Notes: generated by a model from the sequence alone, not told the origin. A stretch of 7,540 bases of DNA from Pseudomonadota bacterium (GCA_021797365.1 JAJZZU010000115.1:1-7540), one strand, 5' to 3'; shown: positions 1 to 5,854, counted from the stretch's first letter. Numbers and translations: made by a program.

Positions 1-390
1 TTTCTTCCCGACCTGACCGACGCCCAGATCACAGCGCAGATCCGATACGCCCTGAATCACGGCTGGGCGATCGGCGTCGAATATACCGACGACCCGCACC
101 CGCGCAACACCTACTGGGAGATGTTCGGCATGCCGATGTTCGATCTGAAGGACGCAGCCGGCATCCTGATGGAGATCAACGACTGCCGCAAGACCTTCCC
201 CAACCACTATGTGCGCGTCACGGCGTTCGACTCATCCCAGGGATGGGAGACGCCGCGCATGTCATATATCGTAAACCGCCCGAAGAAGGAACCGGGCTTC
301 GGGCTCGTGCGCCAGGAGGTCGATGGCCGCCGGATACGGTACACGATCCACAGTTACGCCACCGACCATCCGGAGTCCGAGCGCTACTGA
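1..390 (+). CDS. cbbS: RuBisCO small subunit, red-type form IC (5' partial)
   Basis: Small subunit of ribulose-1,5-bisphosphate carboxylase/oxygenase (EC 4.1.1.39), which caps the L8S8 holoenzyme of the Calvin cycle in the cytoplasm. The frame is open from base 1 and gives 129 residues. It begins within the FLPDLTD motif typical of red-type small subunits, so from recalled homologues about nine N-terminal residues are missing. Visible family blocks are [29 protein letters not shown] in two parts (visible residues 25-34 and 35-53), an FPNHY block near residue 66 and MSYIVNRP near 88-95. The C-terminal extension with [14 protein letters not shown] (residues 107-120) is the beta-hairpin that separates form IC/ID small subunits from green-type ones. 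The sequence resembles Cupriavidus and Rhodobacter form I small subunits as I recall them. cbbX follows 83 bases downstream on the same strand. The large subunit would lie just upstream of the window. Confidence 0.96.
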   Translation, partial: FLPDLTDAQITAQIRYALNHGWAIGVEYTDDPHPRNTYWEMFGMPMFDLKDAAGILMEINDCRKTFPNHYVRVTAFDSSQGWETPRMSYIVNRPKKEPGFGLVRQEVDGRRIRYTIHSYATDHPESERY

Positions 391-409
391 CGCGGCATAG
401 GGGCTAGGA

Positions 410-445
410 CCGCTGTCTTGTGACGGCGGCCTGCCCGATCGCAGG
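410..445 (+). promoter_or_regulatory. Tandem hairpins in the cbbS-cbbX spacer
   Basis: Two inverted repeats lie back to back. The first pairs 410-417 (CCGCTGTC) with 422-429 (GACGGCGG): eight pairs including one G-T, loop TTGT. The second pairs 430-434 (CCTGC) with 441-445 (GCAGG), loop of six. There is no T-tract after either, so a standard intrinsic terminator is unlikely. By inference they could be a processing or partial-termination signal that keeps RuBisCO message above activase message. The repeats are visible; their function is not. Confidence 0.4.
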
Positions 446-473
446 TGAAATCCGCAGCGCGGGAGACAACACA

Positions 474-1424
474 ATGGGCATGGGCGAAGAATCGCAGGTG
501 ACAGGGCCAGGGGCACCGAACGACGATACGCCGGTCGATCTCGAGGCGGAGTTCAACGACTCGCGCGTCCAGGAGGTGCTCGACACCCTCGATCGCGAGC
601 TGATCGGCCTGCGGCCCGTGAAGACGCGCATCCGCGAGATCGCAGCGCTCCTGCTCGTCGACCGCCTGCGCAAGCGTTACGCGCTGACCGCCGGGACACC
701 CACTCTCCATATGTCCTTTACCGGCAACCCCGGGACCGGCAAGACCACCGTGGCGCTGCGTATGGCCGAGATCCTGCACCGCCTAGGCTACGTGCGCGAG
801 GGTCATCTGGTCGCCGTCACGCGCGATGATCTCGTGGGCCAATATATAGGCCACACCGCCCCCAAGACCAAGGAAGTCATCAAGAAGGCGATGGGCGGGG
901 TGTTATTCGTAGACGAGGCCTATTATCTCCACAAACCTGAGAACGAACGCGATTACGGGCAGGAGGCGATAGAGATCCTGCTGCAGATCATGGAGAACAA
1001 CCGCGACGATCTGGTGGTGATCCTGGCCGGCTACAAGGACAAGATGGAGCGGTTCTTCGCGAGCAATCCCGGCATGCGCTCGCGTATCGCCCACCACGTC
1101 GATTTTCCGGACTACTCGGCGGCGCAACTCATGGCGATCGCAAAACTCATGCTTGCCGAGCAGAACTATGGCTTCAGCCCGGCCGGCGAGAAGGCATTTG
1201 CCGACTACATTCCGCTACGCATGAAGCTTGGACATTTCGCCAACGCACGCTCCATCCGCAACGCCCTCGACCGCGCGCGCCTGCGACAGGCCAACCGGCT
1301 GTTCGCGGGCAAGCGCCGGCCGCTCACAAAGCGCGACCTCATGACCATAGAGGCCGAAGATGTGTTGGCAAGCCGCGTGTTTGGCGAGGGGGCCACGGAT
1401 ACCGATGCCACCCCGACGCACTGA
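474..1424 (+). CDS. cbbX: Red-type RuBisCO activase CbbX (AAA+ ATPase)
   Basis: CbbX is the hexameric AAA+ motor that threads the C-terminus of the red-type large subunit and removes inhibitory sugar phosphates; RuBP stimulates it. The protein has 316 residues, close to the family size. Walker A is GNPGTGKTT (84-92). The pore loop is YIGHTAPK (124-131). Walker B is VLFVDEA (143-149). The sensor-1 strand is VVILAGY (181-187), the arginine-finger region is NPGMRSRI (198-205), and sensor 2 is in the [13 protein letters not shown] segment (257-269). An in-frame GTG at 420 would add 18 residues, but ATG 474 has GGGAG at 461-465 with eight bases between, and the extra residues fall in the hairpin region, so 474 is preferred. 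It sits directly downstream of cbbS, as is usual for form IC operons. The stop codon abuts that of the convergent deaminase gene. Confidence 0.96.
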   Translation: MGMGEESQVTGPGAPNDDTPVDLEAEFNDSRVQEVLDTLDRELIGLRPVKTRIREIAALLLVDRLRKRYALTAGTPTLHMSFTGNPGTGKTTVALRMAEILHRLGYVREGHLVAVTRDDLVGQYIGHTAPKTKEVIKKAMGGVLFVDEAYYLHKPENERDYGQEAIEILLQIMENNRDDLVVILAGYKDKMERFFASNPGMRSRIAHHVDFPDYSAAQLMAIAKLMLAEQNYGFSPAGEKAFADYIPLRMKLGHFANARSIRNALDRARLRQANRLFAGKRRPLTKRDLMTIEAEDVLASRVFGEGATDTDATPTH

Positions 1425-1437
1425 TCACGGATCGGGG
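1411..1437. terminator. Possible two-way hairpin across the cbbX/deaminase stops
   Basis: CCCCGA (1411-1416) and TCGGGG (1432-1437) are a perfect six-base inverted repeat with a 15-base loop that contains both convergent stop codons (TGATCA, 1422-1427). There is no T-tract on either side. It could slow convergent polymerases or form the 3' end of both messages. The short stem makes chance plausible. Confidence 0.27.
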
Positions 1438-2456
1438 GAGGTCGCGAGACTATCAAGCGCCGCGATCCAGCGGGCCTTGTCGTCGGCCCCGGCCCAGCTC
1501 GCCTCCAGGCTATTGCGCGCAAGCGCGGCCCAGGTGGCGCGATCGAAGCCGAAGGCTTCATGCACGGCACGAATGTTGTCGTTCATGTAGCCCCCGAAGT
1601 AGGCGGGATCATCGCTATTGATCGTCACGCGCACGCCGGCGGCCATCAATGCCGGCAGGGTATGATCCTTCATGGTGGGAAAGACCCGCAGGCGTACGTT
1701 CGACAAGGGGCAGACAGTGAGCGCGACACCATCGGCGGCCAAGCGCCGCACCAACGCCGGATCGTCGACGGCGCGCACGCCATGGTCTATGCGCGAGGCC
1801 CCCAGGACATCGAGGGCCTCGGTGATATACGACGCCGGGCCCTCTTCGCCGGCATGGGCGACGACGCGCTTACCGAGGGCACGCACACGCGCGAATACCC
1901 GTGCGAATTTCGCAGGCGGATGGTCGCGTTCCGACGAGTCGAGACCGAAGCCATCGATGTCATCCAGAAACGGCTCGGCGGCGGCGAGCGTCGCGAATGC
2001 CTCCTCCTCGCTCAAATGTCTAAGGAAGCACAGGATGAGCCGGCTTGTGATGCCAAAGCGCCGCGCACCCTCAGCACGCCCGGCATTGAGGCCGGCCATG
2101 ACCTCGGCAAACGGGATACCACGCGCCGTATGGGTCTGGGGATCGAAAAAGATCTCGGCGTGAACGACGCCGTCGGCATGCGCGCGACCGAGATAGGCGA
2201 GCATGAGGTCGGCGAAGTCATGGCTGGCGCGCAGCACATCCGCACAGGCGTAATAGAGATCAAGGAACGACTGGAGATCGGTGAATGCCTTGGCGGCATG
2301 CAGCGCCTCCTCATCGGCATACGGCAGGGTGAGTCCGTTGCGACGCGCAAGCGCGAACGCGAGTTCAGGCTCAAGCGTGCCCTCGATATGGACATGCAGC
2401 TCGGCCTTGGGCATGCGGTAAGCGAATTCGAGAGCGGATAGAGCAGACGGTGGCAT
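1425..2456 (-). CDS. add: Adenine deaminase (adenosine deaminase superfamily)
   Basis: Zinc hydrolase of purine salvage, predicted to convert adenine to hypoxanthine and ammonia (EC 3.5.4.2) in the cytoplasm. It has 343 residues. Metal ligands are in HVHIEGT (21-27; His21, His23), HAGEEG (201-206; His201, with Glu204 as likely catalytic acid/base) and TINSDDPAYFGGY (278-290; Asp282 as ligand, Asp283 catalytic). His225 lies in DHGVRA. The blocks GTLEPEL, FFDPQTHTARGIPF, LRHLSEEEA, GLDSSERDHPP and PAYFGGY match bacterial adenine deaminases such as Pseudomonas aeruginosa PA0148 better than true adenosine deaminases. The Glu in HxHxEGT replaces the Asp (HxHxDG) that contacts ribose in adenosine deaminase. 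The symbol add is the family symbol; the substrate is inferred. The start is ATG 2456 with GGGGGA just upstream; a longer reading to 2630 overlaps the end of ilvB and has no family similarity. It lies 83 bases downstream of ilvB on the same strand and may be cotranscribed. A CATAAT at 2489-2484 could be a private -10, but no clear -35 was seen. Confidence 0.9.
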   Translation of the reverse strand: MPPSALSALEFAYRMPKAELHVHIEGTLEPELAFALARRNGLTLPYADEEALHAAKAFTDLQSFLDLYYACADVLRASHDFADLMLAYLGRAHADGVVHAEIFFDPQTHTARGIPFAEVMAGLNAGRAEGARRFGITSRLILCFLRHLSEEEAFATLAAAEPFLDDIDGFGLDSSERDHPPAKFARVFARVRALGKRVVAHAGEEGPASYITEALDVLGASRIDHGVRAVDDPALVRRLAADGVALTVCPLSNVRLRVFPTMKDHTLPALMAAGVRVTINSDDPAYFGGYMNDNIRAVHEAFGFDRATWAALARNSLEASWAGADDKARWIAALDSLATSPDP

Positions 2457-2539
2457 GATGTCCCCCAGCGACACAAGGCCCCTATTATGCCCGATACCAT
2501 CGCGGCACGCTCGGCTGTACGATTCGCCGCCGCCCTGAC

Positions 2540-4198
2540 CTATCCGCCGATCGCCTCCCAATGGGCGGCCCCGGGGGGCACGATCGGCAAGGCCTGCTCG
2601 CGGGCATCCACGGGCACGCGCACAAGGCACGGCCCCTGGGTGGTCAACACGTCCGACCAGAAATCCGGGCCCTCGCCCGCATCACCGGCGTCGAAGGCCG
2701 GTATCCCGAACCCACGGGCGATGGTGACGTAATCAGTAGCCTGCGCGAAGCGCGAGCCAAACCCGGGCGCGGCATAGAACAACGCCTGCTGCTGGGCAAC
2801 GAGTCCCAGCGACTGATTGTCGAGGACGATCACCTTCACGTTGACGTCCGCCTCGGCGGCGGTGGCGAGCTCCTGGATATTCATCAAAAGCCCGCCGTCG
2901 CCTGTAAAACAGATCACCGGGACCTCGGGCCGGGCGTACGCCGCGCCGATCGCAACAGGCAAACCAAAGCCCATAGTGCCAAGACCGCCGGATGTGAGCC
3001 AGCGCCGCGCATCCGCCAACGGATAATGTTGCGCGACCCACATCTGGTGTTGCCCGACATCGCTCACGACAATCGCCTCCGCGGGCGCGGCGCGCGCGAC
3101 CTTCTGCAGGAGCGCGCGCGGGGCGCCGGGACCGCCCTCCCTGTCCGGATACGCGGCCCGCAAGGCCGCCACCCGGGCCTGCCATAGAGGGCGCGTGCGT
3201 GGCCGAAGGCGCGGTAGGAGCGCCCTTAAGACACACCCCAGGTCGCCTGCGATCGCGATATCGGGGATGCGCAGCTTGCCGAGTTCGCGCGCATCGATAT
3301 CCACATGAATCACCTTGGCCTGCGGGCAGAAGTCGGCAAGCCGTCCGGTGGCGCGATCATCGAAGCGCGCCCCCAAGGCTATCAGGAGGTCGGTCTCGCG
3401 CAGCACGGCATGGCTTGCGCGCGAGCCGTGCATGCCCAACATCCCGAGCGACAAGGGGTGCCCCTTGGGGAATGTGCCGAGCGCCATCAAGGTCATGACC
3501 GCCGGCATGTCCTGACATTCCGCCAGGGCGCGCGCGAGCGGCGCCGCCTGCGCCTGCACAAGCCCGCCGCCGAGGTAAAGGATAGGGCGCTGCGCGCCGG
3601 CGATGGCCTCGGCCGCGGCCTCCACGATCGTGTCCGCCGGCGTTGCCGGCAAGGCCGGGGCCGAGGCCTGTGGTAATGCGCACGCATCAGACACACATTC
3701 CGTTTGCACGTCCTTGGGGATATCGATCCACACCGGCCCGGGCCGTCCCGACTGGGCCTCTGAAAGAGCGGTCGCGAGGATCCCGGGGAGCTCATCCGCA
3801 CGTCGCACCTGCGCGCTGAACTTGGTGACCACGCGCGCCAAGGCGCAGGTATCCACCTCCTGGAAGGCATCCGTGCCGATCATCGCGCGCGGGACCTGGC
3901 CTGTGATCGCCAAGAGCGGGATGGAGTCGCGCTGAGCATCGGCCACCGCGGTCAAGAGATTGGTCGCACCCGGACCGGACGACGCCAGGCACACACCGAC
4001 CCTGCCGGTCGCGCGCGCATAGCCCTGGGCCACGAAACCCGCTGCCTGCTCATGGCGAACGAGCAAGTGACGGATCTGTGCGGATCGTGCCAGGGCATCG
4101 TAGATCGGCAGAATGGTGCCCCCGGGTATACCGGCCACGAGGCGCACCCCGTGGCGCTCGAGCAAGGTCACGAGCAGTTCAGCGCAGGTCACAGACAT
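2540..4198 (-). CDS. ilvB: Acetohydroxyacid synthase large subunit, isozyme I (IlvB) type
   Basis: ThDP- and FAD-dependent enzyme (EC 2.2.1.6) that joins two pyruvates to acetolactate, or pyruvate and 2-ketobutyrate to acetohydroxybutyrate: the first common step of valine, leucine and isoleucine synthesis. It has 552 residues. The N-terminal ThDP domain has GIPGG (23-27) and the catalytic Glu50 in VRHEQAAGF. TSGPGATN appears as SSGPGATN (73-80). TGQVPRAMIGTDAFQEVD (99-116) and SGRPGPVWIDIPKDVQ (150-165) are family blocks. The central FAD domain has LGMLGMHG (251-258) and GARFDD (276-281). The C-terminal ThDP domain has VGQHQMW (381-387), SGGLGTMGFGLP (403-414), and GDG (433-435) through LDNQ (459-462). 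The LGLVAQQQALFY segment (464-475) has Gln470 where AHAS II has the Trp that sets 2-ketobutyrate preference; E. coli IlvB also has Gln here. ATG 4198 is preceded by AAAGGAG seven bases away. No ilvN-like small subunit gene is adjacent. Confidence 0.95.
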   Translation of the reverse strand: MSVTCAELLVTLLERHGVRLVAGIPGGTILPIYDALARSAQIRHLLVRHEQAAGFVAQGYARATGRVGVCLASSGPGATNLLTAVADAQRDSIPLLAITGQVPRAMIGTDAFQEVDTCALARVVTKFSAQVRRADELPGILATALSEAQSGRPGPVWIDIPKDVQTECVSDACALPQASAPALPATPADTIVEAAAEAIAGAQRPILYLGGGLVQAQAAPLARALAECQDMPAVMTLMALGTFPKGHPLSLGMLGMHGSRASHAVLRETDLLIALGARFDDRATGRLADFCPQAKVIHVDIDARELGKLRIPDIAIAGDLGCVLRALLPRLRPRTRPLWQARVAALRAAYPDREGGPGAPRALLQKVARAAPAEAIVVSDVGQHQMWVAQHYPLADARRWLTSGGLGTMGFGLPVAIGAAYARPEVPVICFTGDGGLLMNIQELATAAEADVNVKVIVLDNQSLGLVAQQQALFYAAPGFGSRFAQATDYVTIARGFGIPAFDAGDAGEGPDFWSDVLTTQGPCLVRVPVDAREQALPIVPPGAAHWEAIGG

Positions 4199-4257
4199 CG
4201 ATCGACTCCTTTAACAGGGGCCGGAGTCCGCCGAGGAATGAGGTCGTGAAGGGACGC

Positions 4258-4344
4258 TATCCGCCGGCGGCCTGCCGGCGGATGAGTAGACGTTTACAAA
4301 AGGTCGCTCTGGCCGCCGGCGTTCGTTACGCGTACGGCCAGGAC
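4258..4344 (-). promoter_or_regulatory. ilvB attenuator: four-segment alternative RNA structure
   Basis: On the minus-strand RNA four segments can pair in mutually exclusive ways. Segment 1 is CUGGCCG (4341-4335). Segment 2 is GCCGGCGGCCAG (4320-4309). Segment 3 is AUCCGCCGGC (4283-4274). Segment 4 is GCCGGCGGAU (4268-4259). Pairing 1:2 gives 7 bp, 2:3 gives 8 bp and 3:4 gives 10 bp with loop AGGCC. Segments 2 and 4 carry the same octamer, so both compete for segment 3. Segment 1 is overlain by Val/Leu codons of the leader peptide, and segment 2 lies between them and the leader stop. A ribosome stalled for Val or Leu would mask segment 1, free segment 2 to take segment 3, and stop 3:4 from forming. 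This is the layout of known ilv/leu attenuators. The weak point is that segment 4 is followed by AUAGCGUCCC, not a U-run, so 3:4 is not a textbook terminator; Rho or another effector may act. Confidence 0.62.
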
Positions 4345-4401
4345 CGCGCCGTCGAAACGGCACGCGGGTCCGGGACAAAGACGCGATAGGCAAGCGGTCA
4401 T
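4294..4401 (-). CDS. ilvB leader peptide (IvbL-like, 35 residues)
   Basis: A short reading frame of 35 codons plus TAA, upstream of ilvB on the same strand. It starts at ATG 4401 with AAGGGA at 4413-4408, seven bases from the start. Residues 19-25 read AVLAVRV (Val20, Leu21, Val23, Val25), and the peptide ends in Leu-Leu. The block AVLAVRVTNAGG (19-30) recalls the VVVVRVVVVVGNA region of the E. coli ilvB leader peptide IvbL, though with fewer control codons. It would be translated only as a sensor of charged tRNA-Val and tRNA-Leu, with no function for the product itself. Its stop codon lies 11 bases before segment 3 of the RNA structure, the right place for a terminating ribosome to cover segment 2. 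The frame and ribosome site are seen; the role is inferred from the architecture. Confidence 0.62.
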   Translation of the reverse strand: MTACLSRLCPGPACRFDGAVLAVRVTNAGGQSDLL

Positions 4402-4424
4402 CGGGTTTCCCTTACAGATCGCCG

Positions 4425-4453
4425 ATTATTGTGCGCGATCGCGCACGACGACA
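4425..4453 (-). promoter_or_regulatory. ilvB: Candidate ilvB promoter
   Basis: AATAAT (4430-4425 on the minus strand) matches five of six bases of the -10 consensus. Transcription would start near 4418, just before the leader-peptide ribosome site. No good -35 lies 16-18 bases upstream (TGTCGT at 17), and the spacer is filled by a perfect palindrome, so the promoter may need an activator. This is a weak motif call supported by position. Confidence 0.33.
4431..4446. promoter_or_regulatory. 16-bp perfect palindrome, possible operator
   Basis: GTGCGCGATCGCGCAC equals its own reverse complement. It lies next to the candidate -10 of the ilvB leader and occupies the -35/-10 spacer. It contains GCGATCGC, an octamer over-represented in some genomes for reasons unrelated to local regulation, so chance or a genome-wide motif remains possible. 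No regulator is identified. Confidence 0.45.
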
Positions 4454-4502
4454 CAAGGGGGAGCGGTGAGCACGGCCATCGCGCCGGACCGCATCCCGGC
4501 GT

Positions 4503-4520
4503 CCTTGATTGCGGTCAAGG
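4503..4520 (+). promoter_or_regulatory. FNR/ANR/DNR-type binding site
   Basis: CCTTGATTGCGGTCAAGG contains TTGAT-TGCG-GTCAA, nine of ten matches to the FNR-family consensus TTGAT-N4-ATCAA, in an 18-bp interrupted palindrome. Its centre (4511.5) lies about 44 bases before the start predicted from the TATTGT at 4544-4549, near the class II activator position. The likely target is the DUF2249 gene at 4611. It is also about 93 bases upstream of the presumed ilvB start. The consensus match is seen; oxygen or NO control is inferred. Confidence 0.62.
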
Positions 4521-4526
4521 ATTACC

Positions 4527-4549
4527 TGACTGCCTCAGTCAAGTATTGT
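4527..4549 (+). promoter_or_regulatory. Inverted repeat and -10 of the DUF2249 promoter
   Basis: TGACTG-CCT-CAGTCA (4527-4541) is a perfect 6-3-6 inverted repeat. It lies between the FNR-type box and a candidate -10, TATTGT (4544-4549, four of six consensus bases). A repressor bound there would block the promoter, so it may be a second operator. No -35 resembling TTGACA is present at 17 bases (ATTACC), as expected for an FNR-activated promoter. Confidence 0.38.
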
Positions 4550-4552
4550 CTT

Positions 4553-4580
4553 GCGCCGTGCGCGATGGTGCCCACGGCGC
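4553..4580 (+). other. 5'-UTR hairpin of the DUF2249 message
   Basis: GCGCCGTG (4553-4560) pairs perfectly with CACGGCGC (4573-4580) across a 12-base loop. It begins at about the predicted transcription start and ends 17 bases before the GGAG ribosome site. It may protect the 5' end of the message. There is no T-tract. Confidence 0.33.
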
Positions 4581-4610
4581 GCCCATCCCAACCGATCGGA
4601 GACCTTCCTC

Positions 4611-4874
4611 ATGACCATTGCCCACAACCACCTGCGCGATGATCGCACCTATCCATTCGACGCCCGCGGGATCGCCAAGCGGTTTCGGCACGCCGCCATC
4701 TTCGGCGCCCTCGATGCCCTGACCCCCGGCGAGGCCATGGACTTCCGCAATGACCACGATCCCATCCCGCTGCTCCAACAAATGGAGCAGCACTACGGCC
4801 ACCAGGTCGCCATCGAGTACCTCGAACGCAATGCCGCGGGCGTCCTAATCCGCTTCACGCGCCGTCCGGCCTGA
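4611..4874 (+). CDS. DUF2249 domain-containing protein
   Basis: A soluble 87-residue protein whose body matches the DUF2249 domain, a small TusA/SirA-like fold of unknown biochemical role. Landmarks are DARGIAKRFRHAAIFGALDAL (residues 17-37, the helix after the PIP/GIP start motif), LTPGEAMDFRNDHDPIPLL (37-55, with the hallmark NDHDP) and IEYLERNAAGVLIRFTR (68-84). It has no transmembrane segment or signal peptide and no Cys, so TusA-like sulfur transfer through a Cys is not supported. ATG 4611 has GGAG at 4598-4601; an upstream in-frame TTG at 4551 would run through the 5' hairpin and is not favoured. DUF2249 genes often sit near denitrification, nitrite and hemerythrin-type genes in proteobacteria. 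The FNR-type box upstream fits low-oxygen or NO induction. No partner gene is visible in the window. Confidence 0.87.
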   Translation: MTIAHNHLRDDRTYPFDARGIAKRFRHAAIFGALDALTPGEAMDFRNDHDPIPLLQQMEQHYGHQVAIEYLERNAAGVLIRFTRRPA

Positions 4875-4905
4875 ATCCGCGGGCCATTGCAGGGCGCATC
4901 GGACA

Positions 4906-4941
4906 GGCGGCGCGCGGCTACACAATAAGTCGCGCGCCGCC
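4906..4941. terminator. 11-bp inverted repeat at a convergent junction
   Basis: GGCGGCGCGCG (4906-4916) and CGCGCGCCGCC (4931-4941) are perfectly complementary with a 14-base loop. The repeat covers the last codons and TAG stop of the ferritin-like gene and begins 32 bases after the DUF2249 stop, so it can form in transcripts from both sides. Neither arm is followed by T residues. By position it is a likely two-way terminator or 3'-end stabiliser. Confidence 0.5.
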
Positions 4942-5757
4942 GACCATGAACGACACCATGAGCCTCTGCACGGATGCGGGCAGATCGAGGGGCGTGAGCA
5001 GCATCTTCACCGCCGGCTGAAAGGGATAATACCGGCGCATCCACACGCGTATGCGGTTGCGAAAGGCACGAAAATCGCCGCGCGTGAATGCCGCGCGTGA
5101 TTCGCAGGCGAGGCTCACGTTCTTTACGGCCAGATAGGCGTCCTCGCTATCCACCTCGGCCACTCGCCGCCAGATCTCGCGCGCCACACGCCATCGGGAA
5201 TGCGGTTCGCGCCCCTGATAGTCGCGATAGATCCGGTAGAACCCCTTATAATGGCCGATCTCGTCCTCACGGATATGGCCGGCCAAGGCCGCCAATACCG
5301 GCTCTGGACTGGCTTGGCGCAGCATCCCGTAAAAGCTCGACGTACCGGTCTCCACCACGCACCGCGCGGCCATTTCCAGGGCGCGGGTCGGACCAAGCCG
5401 CGCGGTCTCGCAATACGGCGCGTAATCCGCCCGGAACCCGTCGAAGCCCCGCTGCCAATCGAAGTCGGGCCATACGGATAGAACGTAGCGTTTCAAGGCC
5501 TCGCCATGCTGCACCTCCTCCGGCCCCCATTTGCGCGCAAGCCAGGTACAGGTCTCGTCATCACCGGCATAATAGTCGCCCAGGTTGCGGGCATACAGAT
5601 CGGAGAGAATCTCCACAAACGACGAGGCGGCGAGCAGGTAAAACCAGTCGCGATCATCGGCGATCATAGTCCGATCCACCTGGTCGTAGGGGATGTCGTC
5701 GAGCGACCACCGTCGCTGGAAAGGGCTAAGATGCATTTCCACAGCAGAACCTCCCAT
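4918..5757 (-). CDS. Ferritin-like diiron protein, function unknown
   Basis: A 279-residue soluble protein with a complete set of diiron carboxylate ligands in a four-helix ferritin-like fold. Likely ligands are Glu49 (SSFVEILSDLY), Glu81 and His84 (GPEEVQHGEALKRY), Glu136 (ARCVVETGTSSFYG), and Glu166 and His169 (REDEIGHYKGFY). The spacing and the EExxHG motif resemble plant and bacterial acyl-ACP desaturases and related oxidases. The C-terminal part (about 190-279) is rich in Arg and aromatic residues (RVWMRRYYPFQPAVKMLL) and belongs to a proteobacterial family annotated only as ferritin-like. Substrate and reaction are unknown; oxidation, desaturation or hydroxylation with O2 is the reasonable class. 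It could start at ATG 5757 (AGAGGTGG ten bases upstream) or at the eighth codon, ATG 5736, with GGGAGG about 13 bases upstream; the sequence does not decide. It is divergent from msrA and convergent with the DUF2249 gene. Confidence 0.85.
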   Translation of the reverse strand: MGGSAVEMHLSPFQRRWSLDDIPYDQVDRTMIADDRDWFYLLAASSFVEILSDLYARNLGDYYAGDDETCTWLARKWGPEEVQHGEALKRYVLSVWPDFDWQRGFDGFRADYAPYCETARLGPTRALEMAARCVVETGTSSFYGMLRQASPEPVLAALAGHIREDEIGHYKGFYRIYRDYQGREPHSRWRVAREIWRRVAEVDSEDAYLAVKNVSLACESRAAFTRGDFRAFRNRIRVWMRRYYPFQPAVKMLLTPLDLPASVQRLMVSFMVGGARLIV

Positions 5758-5854
5758 CGGTCTTGTGCCACCTCTTAGGCAAGGCCGCAGTCACGGGACG
5801 GCCGCCACGGACCGTCGGTCGTGCCGGCCGATGGGTCTGGGCATGCCGTCGCGC

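Noticed and set aside
420..473. GTG start of cbbX giving 18 more residues
   Set aside because: There is no ribosome site, it overlaps the tandem hairpins, and a well-spaced GGGAG precedes ATG 474.
1560..2441. 293-residue open frame on the plus strand opposite the deaminase gene
   Set aside because: It is a mirror frame of a conserved gene in GC-rich DNA and has no recognisable domain.
2457..2630. 58-residue N-terminal extension of the deaminase
   Set aside because: It overlaps the 3' end of ilvB, has low-complexity Arg/Gly content and is absent from the family; ATG 2456 has its own ribosome site.
4211..4393. 60-residue TTG-started frame on the minus strand ending just before the ilvB ribosome site
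   Set aside because: It has an Arg/Pro-rich shadow composition and no ribosome site, and it overlaps the better-supported leader peptide in another frame.
4429..4614. 61-residue plus-strand frame through the divergent control region
   Set aside because: It overlaps the palindrome, FNR-type box and promoter signals; no family or ribosome site is seen.
4466..4642. 58-codon GTG frame on the plus strand preceded by AAGGGGGAG
   Set aside because: The purine tract is only two bases from the GTG, the frame runs through the FNR-type box and promoter dyad, and it overlaps the DUF2249 start. The peptide resembles nothing I know.
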